Of a DNA stretch of 64,000 nt, positions 60,340 to 64,000 are shown piece after piece. The DNA is taken from assembly GCF_029227915.1 (NCBI RefSeq), contig NC_079882.1:21829001-21893000 (forward strand), read 5' to 3'. A program made the translations under genes and the position numbers. The stretch's first letter is position 1. Each line of letters starts with the position of its first letter. Source of the DNA: Hydractinia symbiolongicarpus. Its lineage: Eukaryota; Cnidaria; Hydrozoa; Anthoathecata; Hydractiniidae. The notes beneath the pieces were generated by a model. That model was not told the origin of the DNA and made no database searches. It was given only the letters and a program-made list of their open reading frames with translations.

Positions 60340-62280
60340 GTCTTTTTATCTAAGTTTGTGGTTATTGTTGTAAAAACCTATTGTTGCCTGATTTACGAAG
60401 ACAGAAACATAAATAAAGTTTTTTGTTATCCGCATTCCGCCAAATGTTCTTTCCACGACATTCTTCCCGCCAAAATTTCTTCTTTTATGTAGGGTACAAA
60501 ATGGTAGAGTGAACAAGACTTGGCATTATTTTATACATTATATAAATACAGTTGGCTCTCTCATTTACAGTGAACTGTCCCCAAGAAATTCGTATATTTT
60601 TATTTTCGTTATTTAAATCTAAATTTCCATAATTCAAACGTCTGGAAAAAATTTCTGTAATTCGAATTCTATCGTTTTGTCCTGGCCCGTAAAATTGCCC
60701 ATTATATCACTATCAAATTTTGAGTGTTTTGGTAATAAAATCTGGTTTAACTTTGAGGAAGAAAACAGTCTTTCTTCTTTTTTAATTTTTAAAATAGAAT
60801 GGTTCGCTTTGGGATGGCCATGGGTAACATAAATGGTGGAATTCGTTTTTCTTTCGCTTTTGATTTGCAGTTTAAACAAAATGTTTTCAAAAACCAAACT
60901 TTTATAATTCGAATATCTAATTCTAATTTTGATTTTTTCTCATGAAGTTTCGATTAAAAAGAGTTGACAATATGACATTTTAATTACAGGATAACCTGAA
61001 GAAAATTGAAAATGCAATCTCATAATATTTCTTTGATTGGACTACAGTTAGCTCTTTCATTAAGAATAAGTCAAAACATAAAACTTGTGACGCGCAATGA
61101 TGATTAAATCATGCCCAAAATGAATGACTTATTAAAATAGGCTATAGTGTAGTAAACTCAACTCATCATTTTCCCATTTTCGACCGTTAGCTGGATTCTC
61201 TAAAAACGAGTAGCAGAAAAACGAGACAGGTATCCTTTCTAAGCAGGCTCCTATGGTATTGATAACCTTTTTTTCCACTTCGGGTTCAATCGTACGCCAT
61301 GTTTTGCACTGAGCGAAAACGGCGTTCTTTCGGACTTTGCGATTACTGTTATTTCTTCTTTAAGTAACAAAAAAAAAAAAAATGGCGGAAACAGCCAAAA
61401 CGTGGATATTTATTTCATAAGAATCTACAACAAATTGTTTAACAGTAGGATGTAGTGGGTAGTGATTCTTAGCTCAGCCAGCTGCTTGGTTTTTGAACCA
61501 AATCAAAGTCTCCTAGACCCTTAACATCTCGTTTTTTTTAAAAAAAAACACATCAATTGCATGAAAGTCAAAGGGTTCACTTTAAAGGCAGTCACTGAGC
61601 CGGAACCATATTACAGGTATGGTATGACGGTGAAGTGATAGAACGGATTTGTTGTGAATACGCAATGTTGTATGCTGGTAATAAGAGAGGGGGTCAAACC
61701 GACTGATTATGCGTACAAAGATTCCTACACAGCCAGTCTTTAAGCCAATATGAGAGTGCTAGAAGAACATCTTTAAACAAAAGAAATTTTTCGTAACAAT
61801 GTTGGCTGGTTGGAATGTTTGCAACACACAACCCCAAAATCGGAGAACACAAAAAAAATGAGAAATGGCATCCTGAAGAATTGTCAGTTGGAACTAATTA
61901 ACTAGCACAGGTGGTCACAGTCAACTTTAGATATACTAGGTATTGGTATTGCTTTTATCTCAAGAAGCTGGGCGTTTTATCACAATATAGTCTTGATCTC
62001 AACGATGGAAATGAGATAATATAACAGAAAAAAACGTCAGAACAGTACAACTTGTAATCTCACACGACGATACAAAAATTACGATCATATGCAAAGATAA
62101 AAAAATGACAGCGTTTACTTTCAAAGAAGTTGTACTTTTTTGCAAATACACTATTTCTATGGGAACTAACTTTTGTATGTCACTATACCCTTCTATGCGA
62201 AATATACCTACAAATAACGAAATACAAAACTAATCGAAAAAAAAAGCTAGCAAAAATTTTTAGTCGGTACTACGGTGGCC
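60340..62280. other. Gene-free stretch, possible pogo remnant
   Basis: tacagttggctctctcattt at 60549 and tacagttagctctttcatta at 61045, with aattcgaa words at 60600-60680 and 60905, suggest decayed pogo-like ends, but the two lie in the same orientation. No gene recognised elsewhere. Confidence 0.4.
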
Positions 62281-62297
62281 CAGAAGGATCATACTTA

Positions 62298-63782
62298 GCA
62301 CTGTGCACTTCTTGAATGGCACTGCGCACTTCTTATAAAACACTGCGCGCTTCTTGAATATTTTTTTGTCTTTTTTAGAACATTTCTTGTTTTTTCAAAA
62401 CACTTCTCGTTAATTTTCGTAAATCCTCGAACAACCGAATATTGATTCGATATTGGTGCACGCACTGACGACACGATTAAACACGCTCCTTAACAACATT
62501 ACCAAACCTTAGTAGTAGTAGTAGTAGCAGTAGTAGCAGCAGTAGTAGTAGCAGCAGCAGTAGTAGTAGTAGCAGTAGTAGCAGCAGTAGTAGTAGCAGC
62601 AGCAGTAGTAGTAGCAGCAGTAGTGGTTCTCAGAAACAGTCAAAGAGAAAAGAGAAAAAACCCAGTAACTTTGCAAATAAGATAAATTCGTGTATGATCA
62701 GAGATGGAAAATGAGTATGTGTAACAAAAGCATGGTGGTGGTCACAGGTTCTTATCATTTGAGGATTTTAACAATGCGACATTTTTTGATGTGGTTAAAA
62801 AAGCAACTAATGTTTCTTTATCAATATGGTAAGAACTACTATAGGGACATGGCTTTCTATTCGTTGATTCGCTGGTGAAGAACCAATCAAAAAACTGGCA
62901 GGTCCTGAAAACTCATCTGTAAAATGGTCTGCAGAACGTCCAAGATGCAGCCATATACAGAAGCCATATTCAGCTTGGCATATCCGTCAACATGCCGTAA
63001 GAAGTCTGAGTCCGATTTTGTTCGATTTTGTTCCTTTGACCTACGCCATCGAAATCGTGGTTTCTTAGGATTTCCATAACTGTCTTTCGGGTGATTTGCA
63101 TCCCTATTTGTTTCAAAACACTCCACATCTTTCTGTATCCCACAAAGAAAATAATGAGTATAATCTGTCGGGACTGTTTAAAATAACATCTTTGCCTTTT
63201 CTTTTTCTATTAAAGACTTCATTCTTTGTAAAATTCACAAATGTAATAGCAAAAAAATACCTAGACTTTGTCACTTCCAAATTATTTGGTCATTATTTCG
63301 TTGCTCCCAAGGTCTCTCCTCTCGTGCCCCATTGGTACGTTGCGACGAAGGCCAAGTGCTCCCAACCTTCTTTTAACCGTCGATAAACTAATAATGATAG
63401 AATGCCTTGATAGGCAACAATATCTCCGAATTTGCACATTCTCTATGAAATACTTTAAAATCAATGCGATATGCTAGTATTTAGCACCGACAGAAATGTT
63501 GAATAATGTGATTTAAATAATTACAACTTACTGACCTATTTTGAACTCTTACTTTTTTCATTGTGTTGTAAACAAAGATATGGGGACGATGTTGGTGTAT
63601 CTATAGAATGTTCGGGAAAACGAATATTCTCGGAACCGAGCATTTCTTCAGTTTTAAGAAGTGCAGTGTTTGACATACAGAAGAACTGCGTAGTGTTGTG
63701 GTATGAGAAGTGCGCAGTGTTGGACAACAAGTGCGCAGTCTTGTATAAGAATTGCGAAGTGCCATTCAAGAAGTGCGCAGCG
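62298..63782. mobile_element. Transposon-like unit with inverted subterminal repeat arrays, ~1.5 kb
   Basis: The left side carries cactgtgcacttcttgaatg, gcactgcgcacttcttataa and cactgcgcgcttcttg; the right side carries the same words inverted (cattcaagaagtgcgcagcg, agtgcgcagtcttgtataag, agaagtgcgcagtgttgg and more, six units from 63658 to 63782). Arrays of a 12-base word in opposite orientation at both ends are typical of transposase-binding subterminal repeats. Exact ends and target duplication could not be fixed. No transposase recognised inside. Confidence 0.6.
62513..62632. repeat. (TAG)n/(CAG)n trinucleotide microsatellite
   Basis: About 40 uninterrupted triplets of tag and cag in mixed order, inside the element above. 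Confidence 0.9.
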
Positions 63783-63863
63783 TGAAGTATTACTGACCAA
63801 CAAAGCTAAAAAGCGATAAAAAGTTTAAATTCAATAAACTTCGTACTCATTTCTCTCGAAAAG

Positions 63864-64000
63864 GAGAAGTGTGATGGAGTGCGGATTCCATCTGATGCAA
63901 CCACGAGTAATACGGGAAATGGCGGAATGAGAAGTGCTGCGAAGAGATTGCATGAAGGAAAACGTCTATGCCCAATTATTCAACGTAATTTAGCGATATC
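63864..64000 (+). CDS. Possible coding exon running off the window
   Basis: After the acceptor-like tttctctcgaaaag the frame stays open to the edge: EKCDGVRIPSDATTSNTGNG, GMRSAAKRLHEGKRLCPIIQ, RNLAI. The composition is less AT-biased and more protein-like than the surroundings. The frame itself is open from about 63806. The SDATTSNTGNGG segment recalls TTTTGN-type motifs seen in transposon-derived invertebrate proteins, but that is a loose impression. The truncation prevents a call. Confidence 0.35.

Overview
The window is AT-rich eukaryotic DNA from an animal nuclear genome. It has short exons with GT..AG introns, three recognisable conserved animal genes, and a dense load of old and young transposable elements. 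The mix of element types (tyrosine-recombinase retrotransposons, an RTE-type LINE ending in (GAT)n, tRNA-derived SINEs, pogo and Harbinger MITEs) and the gene style suggest a marine invertebrate, plausibly a cnidarian such as a hydrozoan. The organism is an inference. No rRNA, true tRNA, CRISPR or viral gene was recognised.

Layout. 1-98 holds the 3' end of an unidentified gene. 3-20.3 kb is a transposon graveyard: LINE remnants, two MITE/DNA-transposon copies with inverted ends, a degenerate minus-strand tyrosine recombinase, a plus-strand RNase H plus tyrosine recombinase element, and a nearly full-length but broken endonuclease/reverse-transcriptase LINE at 17.0-20.3 kb, with shorter relatives at 8.3, 15.3 and 55.1 kb. 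21.9-27.6 kb is a complete 15-exon PIBF1/CEP90 gene (centriolar satellite protein, predicted 801 aa). 28.6-29.4 kb is a pogo-like element. 31.0-32.9 kb is a three-exon gene for a 127-aa protein with a RING-like Cys/His pattern, carrying a Harbinger element in its second intron. 37.9-39.4 kb is a two-exon multi-pass membrane protein, probably TLC-domain. 43.3-45.8 kb (minus) is a complete three-exon COA5/PET191 gene. 48.2-59.6 kb is a complete 14-exon MICU2/MICU3-type gene. The last 4 kb holds a transposon-like unit with subterminal repeat arrays and the start of an open frame running off the end.

The recognised genes do not form an operon. COA5 (cytochrome oxidase assembly) and MICU (calcium uniporter gatekeeper) both act in the mitochondrial intermembrane space and are divergent neighbours; PIBF1 belongs to centrosome/cilium biology. 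All three appear intact: every exon junction keeps frame and the exon lengths sum to whole codons.

The most unusual signal is in MICU intron 1. A tRNA-derived SINE is fused at its 5' end to a perfect inverted copy of intron sequence lying about 0.4 kb away, and the whole composite is bounded by a 17-bp direct repeat. This looks like reverse-transcriptase template switching during SINE insertion.
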